The position numbers were made by a program, and so were the translations under genes. Positions 15,844 through 21,583 of a stretch of DNA of 23,818 nt are shown piece by piece; within the stretch, counting starts at the first letter, position 1, and every line of letters begins with the position of its first letter. The stretch comes from Nitrososphaerota archaeon (GTDB lineage Archaea; Thermoproteota; Nitrososphaeria; Nitrososphaerales; Nitrosopumilaceae), in the NCBI GenBank assembly GCA_022565935.1, contig JADFJY010000003.1, forward strand, positions 1 to 23,818. Direction: 5' to 3'. The notes beneath the pieces are model-generated. The model was given only the letters and a program-made list of their open reading frames with translations. It had not been told where the DNA came from and searched no databases.

Positions 15844-16002
15844 TTGCAATGTAGTATATCAAAATGTAAGTTAAAAGCAATAGAAACAGTAAAAATTAGT
15901 TTTAGAGAAACCAGAAATCTATGCAATGAGCACTACAAATTATTCAAAAATAAGGACAAAAAATATCTTCCAAATTTTAGTAAAGCAACAGAATTTCAAT
16001 GA
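15844..16002 (+). CDS. putative 52-residue zinc-finger-like protein
   Basis: This short frame sits in the otherwise empty 320-base stretch 15753-16072. Starting at TTG 15844 it encodes 52 residues with CSISKC near the start and LCNEHY about 20 residues later, a C-x4-C / C-x2-H arrangement that could bind one zinc. The residues between (LKAIETVKISFRET) look like strands of a small treble-clef finger, and the tail is basic. Its TATA spacing is right. The rest of the stretch holds only the promoters of the flanking genes. Function unknown; it could be a chance frame. Confidence 0.4.
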   Translation: MQCSISKCKLKAIETVKISFRETRNLCNEHYKLFKNKDKKYLPNFSKATEFQ

Positions 16003-16041
16003 GAATTTACTAGATTTTTTGAAATTTTAAAATTATTGAAA

Positions 16042-16050
16042 GATTTAACA
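16042..16050 (+). promoter_or_regulatory. TATA-like box for the H1-tailed phasin-like gene
   Basis: GATTTAACA is centred 27 bases before the ATG at 16073. Confidence 0.4.
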
Positions 16051-16072
16051 TCTGTTATTTTCAAGCTATTGT

Positions 16073-16546
16073 ATGACGGTCAAGAAAAAACCTATCACTA
16101 AAAAAAAGTTAATCAAAAAAACAACTGCCAAACCAAAAAAACAAACAAAGTCATCTACAAAAAAACCAGAATTTGAAAAAGCGTGGACAGAATACAATAC
16201 TGCGTTAAATGGTTGGAAAGAATCTCTTGCACAATGGCAAAAAGCTACTAATGAAACTCTAATGACATATCACGATGTATATCAAAAAGCATTAGAATCA
16301 GATTCAGAATTATTAAAAAAAGTAACTTCGAGTTGGGAGAAGACATGGGAAGAAATTGGTCCTGAATATATCAAACAACAAACAAAGATGATTGAGAGTA
16401 TTTTCAAAGAAACCAACATTGAATCAATAAAAAAATTTAATGATCAATGGGAAAAATTTCTCAAAACATCAGGTGATGATTCAATTATGGCATATCAAGA
16501 AGCTATCAAAAAATTCAATCAGACATGGCAATCAAAACAGATGTAA
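16073..16546 (+). CDS. phasin-like coiled-coil protein with lysine-rich H1-like N-terminal tail
   Basis: 157 residues. Residues 1-31 hold 14 lysines with Pro, Thr and Ser (such as KKKPITKKKLIKK), like a histone H1 tail. The rest is one long amphipathic helical region rich in Trp, Gln and Lys. Its last part, FNDQWEKFLKTSGDDSIMA then YQEAIKKFNQTW, aligns position for position with the 19-residue repeat and C terminus of the protein at 18643-19056. Such helical proteins resemble phasins/PhaE, which coat polyhydroxyalkanoate granules. The bacterial phasin PhaF likewise carries an H1-like tail that binds DNA. Granule binding and DNA binding are both inferred here. Confidence 0.65.
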   Translation: MTVKKKPITKKKLIKKTTAKPKKQTKSSTKKPEFEKAWTEYNTALNGWKESLAQWQKATNETLMTYHDVYQKALESDSELLKKVTSSWEKTWEEIGPEYIKQQTKMIESIFKETNIESIKKFNDQWEKFLKTSGDDSIMAYQEAIKKFNQTWQSKQM

Positions 16547-16549
16547 TTC

Positions 16550-16561
16550 TGTAATATTACA
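16550..16561. repeat. palindrome TGTAATATTACA between convergent genes
   Basis: A perfect 12-base palindrome in the 33-base gap between two converging stop codons. It could help termination on both strands. Its half-site TGTAA/TTACA is the same as in the inverted repeat upstream of the Lrp promoter. Confidence 0.4.
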
Positions 16562-16579
16562 AATTAAGAAAATATTTTA

Positions 16580-17470
16580 TCATTTTTTTATTTTTCCAAC
16601 TCGGAAAATTTTGCAGCCACAAACAGAACAAATTACTTTAACAGTAATCTTGCCATTTTTCATAGTTTTTTTGGACTTTTTAATTTTTCTTTTTGTTTTA
16701 CACTTTGCACAATAGACTTTTGAAGAATTAGATTTTAAAGTGGTTATTTTAGTTAAACCATCAATTTTTTTGTTTCGTTTTTTTAATGGTTTGGTAATTT
16801 TATGTTTAATACGAATAGATTTAGATTTTTTAATTTCTTTTTCTAATTTATCGATTTGTTTTTGCAGTTCATTTAATTGTGCAATTTGTTGAGGATCAGC
16901 TTTTTCCTCTTCAGGTGTTGGTTCAGGTGTTGGTTCAGGTTTTGGTTCAGGTTTTGGTTCAGGTTTTGGTTCAGGTTTTGGTTCAGGTTTTGGTTCAGGT
17001 TTTGGTTCTGGTTGAAGTTCTTTTGTGAATCCTTTTGGTAATGAACCTCTAGGACTTGAAGGGGATTCTGGTTTTGGTTCAGGTTTTGGTTCAGGTTTTG
17101 GTTCAGGTTTTGGTTCAGGTTTTGGTTCAGGTTGAAATTCTAATTCTTTAACGGATTCAGAGTTTACAATTGGTCCTTCAGGTAAATCTCCAAGATTATC
17201 TAATTTTACTTTGTTTTTATCAATTCGGATGAATGGATTACCTTCAATTGAAAAAGTTTGTATTTTATGTCCCTTTTTCCATGACTCTATTCCACTGTAA
17301 ATTGTAATGTAGGATAATCCATTTATGATATCAGAATATATGGTCAAACGATCTACTGGTTCTCCGGTAGTAATTCCTTTGTCAGTATCTTGATGACGTA
17401 TGGCAACAGAGATTAGATGAGTAGAATCGTAACTAACCGCAGAAATGAAGTAGTCAGCCCATTTATCCAT
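16580..17470 (-). CDS. DUF3892-like domain, PEPK repeats, coiled coil and DUF5679-like zinc ribbon fusion
   Basis: 296 residues with four parts. Residues 1-97 form a compact beta-rich domain starting MDKWADYFISAVSYD, with ISVAIRH and TTGEPVDRLTIYSDIINGL, resembling DUF3892. Residues 114-134 and 154-185 are tandem PEPK units (five, then six plus two PEPT), an extended charged spacer interrupted by ~20 residues. Residues ~195-220 are a short coiled coil, followed by a very basic stretch. Residues 254-296 are a zinc ribbon (Cys254, 257, 281, 284) with MKNGKITVK and CKIFRVG, like DUF5679. The basic segment plus ribbon suggests nucleic-acid or ribosome contact; the DUF3892 role is unknown. It shares a divergent promoter region with 17559. 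Confidence 0.75.
   Translation of the reverse strand: MDKWADYFISAVSYDSTHLISVAIRHQDTDKGITTGEPVDRLTIYSDIINGLSYITIYSGIESWKKGHKIQTFSIEGNPFIRIDKNKVKLDNLGDLPEGPIVNSESVKELEFQPEPKPEPKPEPKPEPKPEPKPESPSSPRGSLPKGFTKELQPEPKPEPKPEPKPEPKPEPKPEPKPEPTPEPTPEEEKADPQQIAQLNELQKQIDKLEKEIKKSKSIRIKHKITKPLKKRNKKIDGLTKITTLKSNSSKVYCAKCKTKRKIKKSKKTMKNGKITVKVICSVCGCKIFRVGKIKK
16911..17014 (-). repeat. 12-base tandem repeat encoding PEPK/PEPT, array 2
   Basis: About eight in-frame copies of a 12-base unit (plus strand GGTTCAGGTTTT, two copies with GTGTT). They encode PEPK six times and PEPT twice. Perfect multiples of 12 keep the frame, so copy number can vary without breaking the gene. Confidence 0.9.
17066..17134 (-). 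repeat. 12-base tandem repeat encoding PEPK, array 1
   Basis: Five near-identical copies of the same 12-base unit, encoding PEPK five times. It is separated from the other array by ~50 bases of non-repeat coding sequence. Confidence 0.9.
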
Positions 17471-17492
17471 TATAAAAAATGGTAATAATGTT

Positions 17493-17504
17493 CTAATAAA
17501 TAAG
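17493..17504 (-). promoter_or_regulatory. TATA-like box for the DUF3892 fusion gene
   Basis: CTTATTTATTAG on the minus strand is centred ~28 bases before the ATG at 17470. Confidence 0.4.
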
Positions 17505-17526
17505 CACTCAAAAGCTAAAAAAATAA

Positions 17527-17536
17527 GATTATAATT
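17527..17536 (+). promoter_or_regulatory. TATA-like box for the 17559-18622 gene pair
   Basis: GATTATAATT is centred ~27 bases before the ATG at 17559. It supports that ATG rather than the out-of-frame ATG at 17551, which opens only a seven-codon frame. Confidence 0.45.
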
Positions 17537-17558
17537 GGTTTAAGAGCACTATGATTAA

Positions 17559-17939
17559 ATGGAAATCTCAATAGAACCATGGAAAAAACTGATCATTCAT
17601 GAAGTAATTGAATACAAATTTGATGATTGGGTGAAACAGATAGCATTTAGTACAAAATCCTCAGGTGGGGGAATCCCTACAATGCAATGGACAAATGGAA
17701 TTGTATTTGCACCAGCAAATTTCCCAACAACAAATACCACAGTTGAAGAACAATTGAAAGGAACCTTACATTGGTCATCAGTGTCTTTTGCAATCAAAGA
17801 AAAATTTGAAAAACAAATTGTAAAGGAAAATGCAACCATCAATCTAGTTGATGTTAGTGTAAACGAAATTTTCAAAGAATTAGCAACAAGTTTGAAAGCA
17901 CAATCAAAATATGCTGCTTTTGAATCTGGCAAAGACTAA
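17559..17939 (+). CDS. conserved hypothetical protein, first of a coupled pair
   Basis: 126 residues, not recognised. The N-terminal half looks beta-rich (LIIHEVIEYKF, then a Gly-rich GGGIPTMQWTNGIVFAP loop). The C-terminal half is a strand plus two helices ending in a charged tail. No membrane segment, signal peptide or metal motif is visible. Its TAA overlaps the next ATG by one base (TAATG), so the two proteins are probably made in a fixed ratio and may form a complex. Divergent from the DUF3892 fusion gene. Confidence 0.7.
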   Translation: MEISIEPWKKLIIHEVIEYKFDDWVKQIAFSTKSSGGGIPTMQWTNGIVFAPANFPTTNTTVEEQLKGTLHWSSVSFAIKEKFEKQIVKENATINLVDVSVNEIFKELATSLKAQSKYAAFESGKD

Positions 17940-18622
17940 TGGATATTGAAAAAACCATAAAGAATTGTGAGATATATCTAAAACGGATTAAACAATACGA
18001 ACCAGAACCTTACTATGTAAATTATTTTTTTAATGAATACATAAATTCTGTAAATGATACATTTAATGGAATTTTTGAAGAAGGAAATAGAGATTTTGGA
18101 TTATTTATTTCAAAAAAGATTTCACAGAAAAACTTTAATGAAAAAGCAGTAATGAAAAATGATCAAAATGCAATAAAATTTTCTGAATGGTATTCGATTG
18201 AATATAATCAAGAACATGAAAATCCATATCCAAATTTCATAAAAAAAATTTGTGAATTCAAAAATAAATTTAAAAAACTACCTAAAATTAAAATAATGAT
18301 TAGGGCATCAGACAGATACAAAGATGATATTTATCAACAGATTAAAGTTAATTTGAGTCATGAAAAATTACGTTCAAAAGAAGAATTAGATATTGAAATC
18401 AAAAGACAGTTACCAATATTTTTAGAAATAATAAATCACAAAAGAGACAAAAATAATGAGCCTAAAGTAGGAGAAAACCAAGTAATTGCATCAACATTTC
18501 TAGATATGGAAGAATGCAAAGATATTGAAATTGCATATGCAGCTGAAATTTACATTCCAGTTATGAGACGATTAGTTGAAGAATCAAGAAAGAAAATTAA
18601 AGAATTAACGACATGGAAATAA
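17939..18622 (+). CDS. conserved hypothetical protein, second of a coupled pair
   Basis: 227 residues, largely helical, not recognised. It is Lys/Glu/Asn-rich with aromatic pairs (YYVNYFFNEYINSVNDTF near the start). A central KIKIMIRASDRYKDDIYQQ could be a strand followed by a helix. A conserved-looking AYAAEIYIPVMRRLVEESRK helix closes the protein. No cysteine motif or transmembrane helix. It starts within the stop of the preceding gene and faces the phasin-like gene tail to tail with 20 bases between. Function unknown. Confidence 0.7.
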   Translation: MDIEKTIKNCEIYLKRIKQYEPEPYYVNYFFNEYINSVNDTFNGIFEEGNRDFGLFISKKISQKNFNEKAVMKNDQNAIKFSEWYSIEYNQEHENPYPNFIKKICEFKNKFKKLPKIKIMIRASDRYKDDIYQQIKVNLSHEKLRSKEELDIEIKRQLPIFLEIINHKRDKNNEPKVGENQVIASTFLDMEECKDIEIAYAAEIYIPVMRRLVEESRKKIKELTTWK

Positions 18623-18642
18623 TTTTATTATTATTTTGAAAA

Positions 18643-19056
18643 TTATTGGGATCTTGGCCACATAGTATTCCAAGTTTCAGCAAATTTTTTCATCATTTCA
18701 CCATATGCGTTCATTTGTTCTAATCCAGATGAACTTAGAGTCTTTTGCCAATTTTCAGCATATTGTTTGAAAACAGAAGCATTAGAATCATTGAGTGCTT
18801 TTTGCCAATTCTCTCCAAATTCTTTGAAGGACTTCATTCCAGCTTCATTCATAGCTTTTTGCCAATTTTCTCCAAATAATTTCATGGTTTCAGCACTTGA
18901 TTCAACAGTAGCCTTTTCCCAGACTTGATTGAATTTAGATTGCATGTCATTACTTGCATTTTGAATTTGCTCAAAGAGTGATTTCCAGCTTTCAAGAGAC
19001 TTTGTATATTCTTGCCATAATGAATCCCATTCATTGGATTTATCTTGTTCAGACAT
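18643..19056 (-). CDS. phasin/PhaE-like protein with four 19-residue repeats
   Basis: 137 residues, acidic to neutral, entirely helical. Residues 42-117 consist of four consecutive 19-residue units, each beginning F/Y-x-x-x-W-x-K: FNQVWEKATVESS..., FGENWQKAMNEAG..., FGENWQKALNDSN... and YAENWQKTLSSSG.... A terminal YGEMMKKFAETWNTMW follows. The opening WDSLWQEYTKSLESWKSLFE matches the region after the lysine tail in the protein at 16073. Such Trp-spaced helices are typical of polyhydroxyalkanoate granule proteins (phasins, PhaE), but no synthase is nearby. The ATG is ~28 bases from a TATA-like box. Confidence 0.7.
   Translation of the reverse strand: MSEQDKSNEWDSLWQEYTKSLESWKSLFEQIQNASNDMQSKFNQVWEKATVESSAETMKLFGENWQKAMNEAGMKSFKEFGENWQKALNDSNASVFKQYAENWQKTLSSSGLEQMNAYGEMMKKFAETWNTMWPRSQ
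18706..18933 (-). repeat. four in-frame 57-base repeats in the phasin-like gene
   Basis: Coding repeats of exactly 19 codons with a conserved aromatic-x3-Trp-x-Lys opening. The middle two are the most similar, suggesting the most recent duplication. Confidence 0.8.
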
Positions 19057-19080
19057 TAACTAAAGATGGTTGTTGTTCTT

Positions 19081-19088
19081 CTTAAATG
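19081..19088 (-). promoter_or_regulatory. TATA-like box for the phasin-like repeat gene
   Basis: CATTTAAG on the minus strand is centred ~28 bases before the ATG at 19056. Confidence 0.4.
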
Positions 19089-19105
19089 GATCCATGAAAA
19101 TTTGG

Positions 19106-20440
19106 TTATTTGAAATATTTCTCTAGTTTGATTTTATCGATTTTTGGAATTTTTGCAATTTCAAATCCTCCTGGATGTTTTGAGAAAGATTTTGTTGCAT
19201 CAATACCCATTTTTGCAGTTCGTAGTTTCTGTTGATTACTAGAAGGATCAAGACTAGAACCACGAACATTTTTGAGAATGATTAGATCTTTATCCGCTTG
19301 AAATCTTGTAGCCATAGCATATTCTACTGATTCAGCACTATTAGGATCAATATCTTCATCAACTACAGTTACTTGTTTTAGGGAGCGATGAGAATCAAAT
19401 GTTTTTTTAATTATTTTTTTAGGATCAGATTCATTCTTCTTTTTAATTTGCACAACAGCATGCAACCAATTACATCCACCATTAGTCATTGAAACTTGTA
19501 GTGTTTGAGGAAAAGTTTTCTTTAATTCCCCATTTAATTTAGATTCAATTGGCATTCCCATCAGTAATCTATGTTCTGAATAACCAGATAAAACATCATG
19601 AAAAATTGGATTATTTCTAAAGTAAAGATTTTCAAGTTCAAAAATTGGTTGAAATCTTTTATGATCATATGTTTGAAGCATTTCAACCATCCATTCACGA
19701 TGAGTTTTTTCACGAAGAATTTTTCCTTCCATTACAATTTCAGCACCTGATGGCACATTCAGTCCTGTAAAAGGAAGTTTTGCCAAAGTTAGTTTCCCTC
19801 CCAGAAGAGAATTTGCAATATCAATTTCGTCTTTTCCCCATTCAGCTTGATATGCACCTGCGATAGAAACTGCTGGATGAACTCCTACAGTTATTGCAAT
19901 TTTCAGATCTTCACCATGTTCTTTTGCATCAATAAAACATCTGTGGAGATGACGCCCTTCTACCATCCTAATGGAAAAATGAGTTTTATCAATTGGCATT
20001 AATCTATGAAAAGAAGAATTTTGCTTTCCAGTTTCAGGATTCTTAGCATAAACAATAGAAGATGTGATAAATGGACCAGATTCCTTTGAAAAATGGGTTA
20101 CAATAGGCAGGGAAAAGAGATTTTTTGACTTGTTTTCCATGAATTTTCCAGATGAGACAATTTTTGGTTTTTTAGCTTTTTTTATTGCTGAAATGACTTT
20201 TTCATGAATATTATTTTCTGAACCTCCAACTGCCAAAGCAAATCTTTTTCGAGTTCCTACTAAATTAGCAACTAAACTGAAATTACTGTCTTTGATATTT
20301 TCAAATAAAACGGCATGTGAACCGTCAACTTTAGCAGTAATTCCAGCAATTTCAAATTTTGTGGAAACTTTAGTTTTTACAGTTTTAAGATCTTTATTCT
20401 TTTTTATTTGTGAAATATAATTTCTTAAATCAGCTATTAT
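19106..20440 (-). CDS. UbiD-family prenyl-FMN decarboxylase (probable ATA start)
   Basis: A prenylated-FMN-dependent decarboxylase. The nearest standard start, TTG 20236, gives 376 residues and lacks the family's first domain. The frame stays open another 68 codons to 20440 and encodes it: ADLRNYISQIKKNKDL, FEIAGITAKVDGSHAVLFEN and NLVGTRKRFALAVG. The total is 444 residues, normal for UbiD. No ATG, GTG or TTG occurs in that stretch. GGAG lies 7 bases before the ATA at 20440. Later features are GPFITSSIVYAKNPETGKQN, NVPSGAEIVMEG and the C-terminal GVDATKSF-like segment. It could be the anhydromevalonate-phosphate decarboxylase of the archaeal mevalonate route or an aromatic-acid decarboxylase in quinone synthesis. 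Confidence 0.85.
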   Translation of the reverse strand: MIADLRNYISQIKKNKDLKTVKTKVSTKFEIAGITAKVDGSHAVLFENIKDSNFSLVANLVGTRKRFALAVGGSENNIHEKVISAIKKAKKPKIVSSGKFMENKSKNLFSLPIVTHFSKESGPFITSSIVYAKNPETGKQNSSFHRLMPIDKTHFSIRMVEGRHLHRCFIDAKEHGEDLKIAITVGVHPAVSIAGAYQAEWGKDEIDIANSLLGGKLTLAKLPFTGLNVPSGAEIVMEGKILREKTHREWMVEMLQTYDHKRFQPIFELENLYFRNNPIFHDVLSGYSEHRLLMGMPIESKLNGELKKTFPQTLQVSMTNGGCNWLHAVVQIKKKNESDPKKIIKKTFDSHRSLKQVTVVDEDIDPNSAESVEYAMATRFQADKDLIILKNVRGSSLDPSSNQQKLRTAKMGIDATKSFSKHPGGFEIAKIPKIDKIKLEKYFK

Positions 20441-20771
20441 CTACCATCTCCATTATCTCAAACATTAAGGCTTTAGCAATATTTGGTTCTAATTCTTTTT
20501 GAATAAATGCAGAGACTAAAGCAACACCTCTCATCCTGGTGCTTATTCTTTCAGCAATAAGTTTTAGAAAAAGAGATTCACTTCTAGATGGAATTATAGT
20601 TGTGGTAATTGGTGTAGGTCCAGTTGCTAAAGAAACAACCATAGAACCTATTCTGTTAGCTCCTTCTGTAACTGAAACAAAATACCCATTTTCAAATTTT
20701 TGAATTTGTAAAAAAAAAGTACGGCTCTCCAAATTTACCACTTTCTGGGAAAATCCACTTGGAGAATTCAA
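20430..20771 (-). CDS. small conserved protein, possibly proteasome-assembly-chaperone-like
   Basis: 113 residues from TTG 20771. The pattern is strands (TFFLQIQKFENGYFVSVTEG and IGSMVVSL), a Thr-rich strand, an SRSESLFLKLIAERISTRM helix, a VALVSAFI strand and a C-terminal helix to the end. That order and the AERISTRM helix before a hydrophobic strand recall eukaryotic PAC3/PAC4 proteasome assembly chaperones. This is fold-level resemblance only, and I hold it loosely. The gene lies between the multi-zinc protein (17 bases upstream) and the UbiD gene (11-base overlap), so all three may be one operon. A GTG ten codons later is an alternative start. Confidence 0.6.
   Translation of the reverse strand: MNSPSGFSQKVVNLESRTFFLQIQKFENGYFVSVTEGANRIGSMVVSLATGPTPITTTIIPSRSESLFLKLIAERISTRMRGVALVSAFIQKELEPNIAKALMFEIMEMVDNS
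20448..20451 (-). promoter_or_regulatory. Shine-Dalgarno GGAG for the UbiD gene
   Basis: GGAG on the minus strand, inside the 3' end of the preceding gene, is 7 bases from the ATA at 20440. This is standard spacing and supports initiation there. Confidence 0.4.
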
Positions 20772-20788
20772 TAAGCTATGAACAAATC

Positions 20789-21226
20789 TTATGCTTTTAT
20801 TGCTATTGATTCACTTTCTTGGGAGGTTATGATATTTGGATTTTTCTTGCAATTTTTTTCATGTTTATCTGCATAAACAAATAGTTTTTCACAGTGTATG
20901 CAAGCAGTTTTTTCCTTCTTTGTTGCTTTTGATTTTATTGTTTTTGATTTTGCTTTTATTGCTACATCAACTTCAATCTCTACTGATTTACCTTTAGCAG
21001 CTGCTTTAGCTTCAAGAGAATCAGCTTCAACTCTAGCACGTAATTTTGCTTTGTATTTTAGATTACGTGGTTTTGTTCTTAATCTATATCCACAACATGG
21101 ACACCAAAGTCCTTCCCATTTGATGAAAATTTCACAAATTTGACATCGACGTTGTCCTGAAGCATATCTTCCGGTTCCAACAGGCTTCTGAGCCTTATAT
21201 CTAACACAAATTCCTTTACAAGTCAT
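20789..21226 (-). CDS. multi-zinc thaumarchaeal protein with C-terminal C2HC finger
   Basis: 145 residues. The N-terminal ~60 residues, MTCKGICVRYKAQKP through RCQICEIFIKW and LWCPCCGYRLRTKPRN, carry Cys3, 7, 28, 31, 42, 44 and 45, enough for one or two zinc ions. This block is a family I remember as occurring in several copies per thaumarchaeal genome. A Lys/Ala/Glu-rich linker follows. A C2HC finger, CIHCEKLFVYADKHEKNC (109-126), forms the second part. It is probably a nucleic-acid-binding or transcription-related protein (inference). The TATA box at 21254 fits a leader of only a few bases. Confidence 0.8.
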   Translation of the reverse strand: MTCKGICVRYKAQKPVGTGRYASGQRRCQICEIFIKWEGLWCPCCGYRLRTKPRNLKYKAKLRARVEADSLEAKAAAKGKSVEIEVDVAIKAKSKTIKSKATKKEKTACIHCEKLFVYADKHEKNCKKNPNIITSQESESIAIKA

Positions 21227-21253
21227 CTTGGTATATTGTTATAGAATTCACAA

Positions 21254-21261
21254 CTATATAA
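21254..21261 (-). promoter_or_regulatory. TATA box for the multi-zinc gene
   Basis: TTATATAG on the minus strand is centred ~31 bases before the ATG at 21226. A second TATA-like CTATATAAAAAA occurs at 21279-21290 and could serve either strand. Confidence 0.5.
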
Positions 21262-21374
21262 GAATAGATTGAGAAAATCTATATAAAAAATACAAAAAAC
21301 ATGAAATTATTATGAATTATTTTGCGATCAAAGTTATTAGTTTCAAAAAAAACGAAAAATCTTCAATAAATATG

Positions 21375-21401
21375 TATGCTTTTTTTTATAGCATATTTTT
21401 T
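21375..21401 (+). terminator. hairpin followed by a T-run (terminator-like)
   Basis: A 6-base stem TATGCT/AGCATA with a 9-base T-rich loop, then six T, reads as a terminator on the plus strand. No plus-strand gene precedes it. It would make sense only with an unannotated RNA starting near the TATA-like box at 21279. Confidence 0.25.
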
Positions 21402-21583
21402 GAAAAAATAACATGTAGTAATATAGTTGTTTGAATGAAAATTTCATTTTTTTTCGAAAAAACAGTGAAATTTAGGATATATTCATACTTCATTATTTTA
21501 CGAGTAAATTAGGCGTAAAAAAATAACAAATTCACGTTTTTCTAAAAACTTTGAAAATTTTTACAATGAAATTTCTATTTTTT

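Larger units (their letters stand above)
21227..21583. other. 357-base AT-rich intergenic region with clustered inverted repeats
   Basis: No convincing coding frame is present. It holds the promoter of the multi-zinc gene at the left and, by position, the 3' flank of the RNase H-fold gene at the right. Between them are perfect dyads: TATGCT/AGCATA (21375-21395), TATTTTTT-G-AAAAAATA (21394-21410), AATGAAA-A-TTTCATT (21434-21448) and TTTTTTCGAAAAAA (21449-21462). GAAATTTC occurs at 21568-21575, and TGAAA(A)TTT recurs at about 21436, 21466, 21551 and 21567. It is the longest unexplained stretch in the window. It could be a regulatory array, a small-RNA locus or a replication/segregation site. 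Confidence 0.55.

Noticed and set aside
16911..17134. Short regular repeats that could suggest a CRISPR array or non-coding satellite
   Set aside because: The unit is 12 bases with no unique spacers and stays in frame inside a long open reading frame, encoding PEPK; it is a protein repeat.
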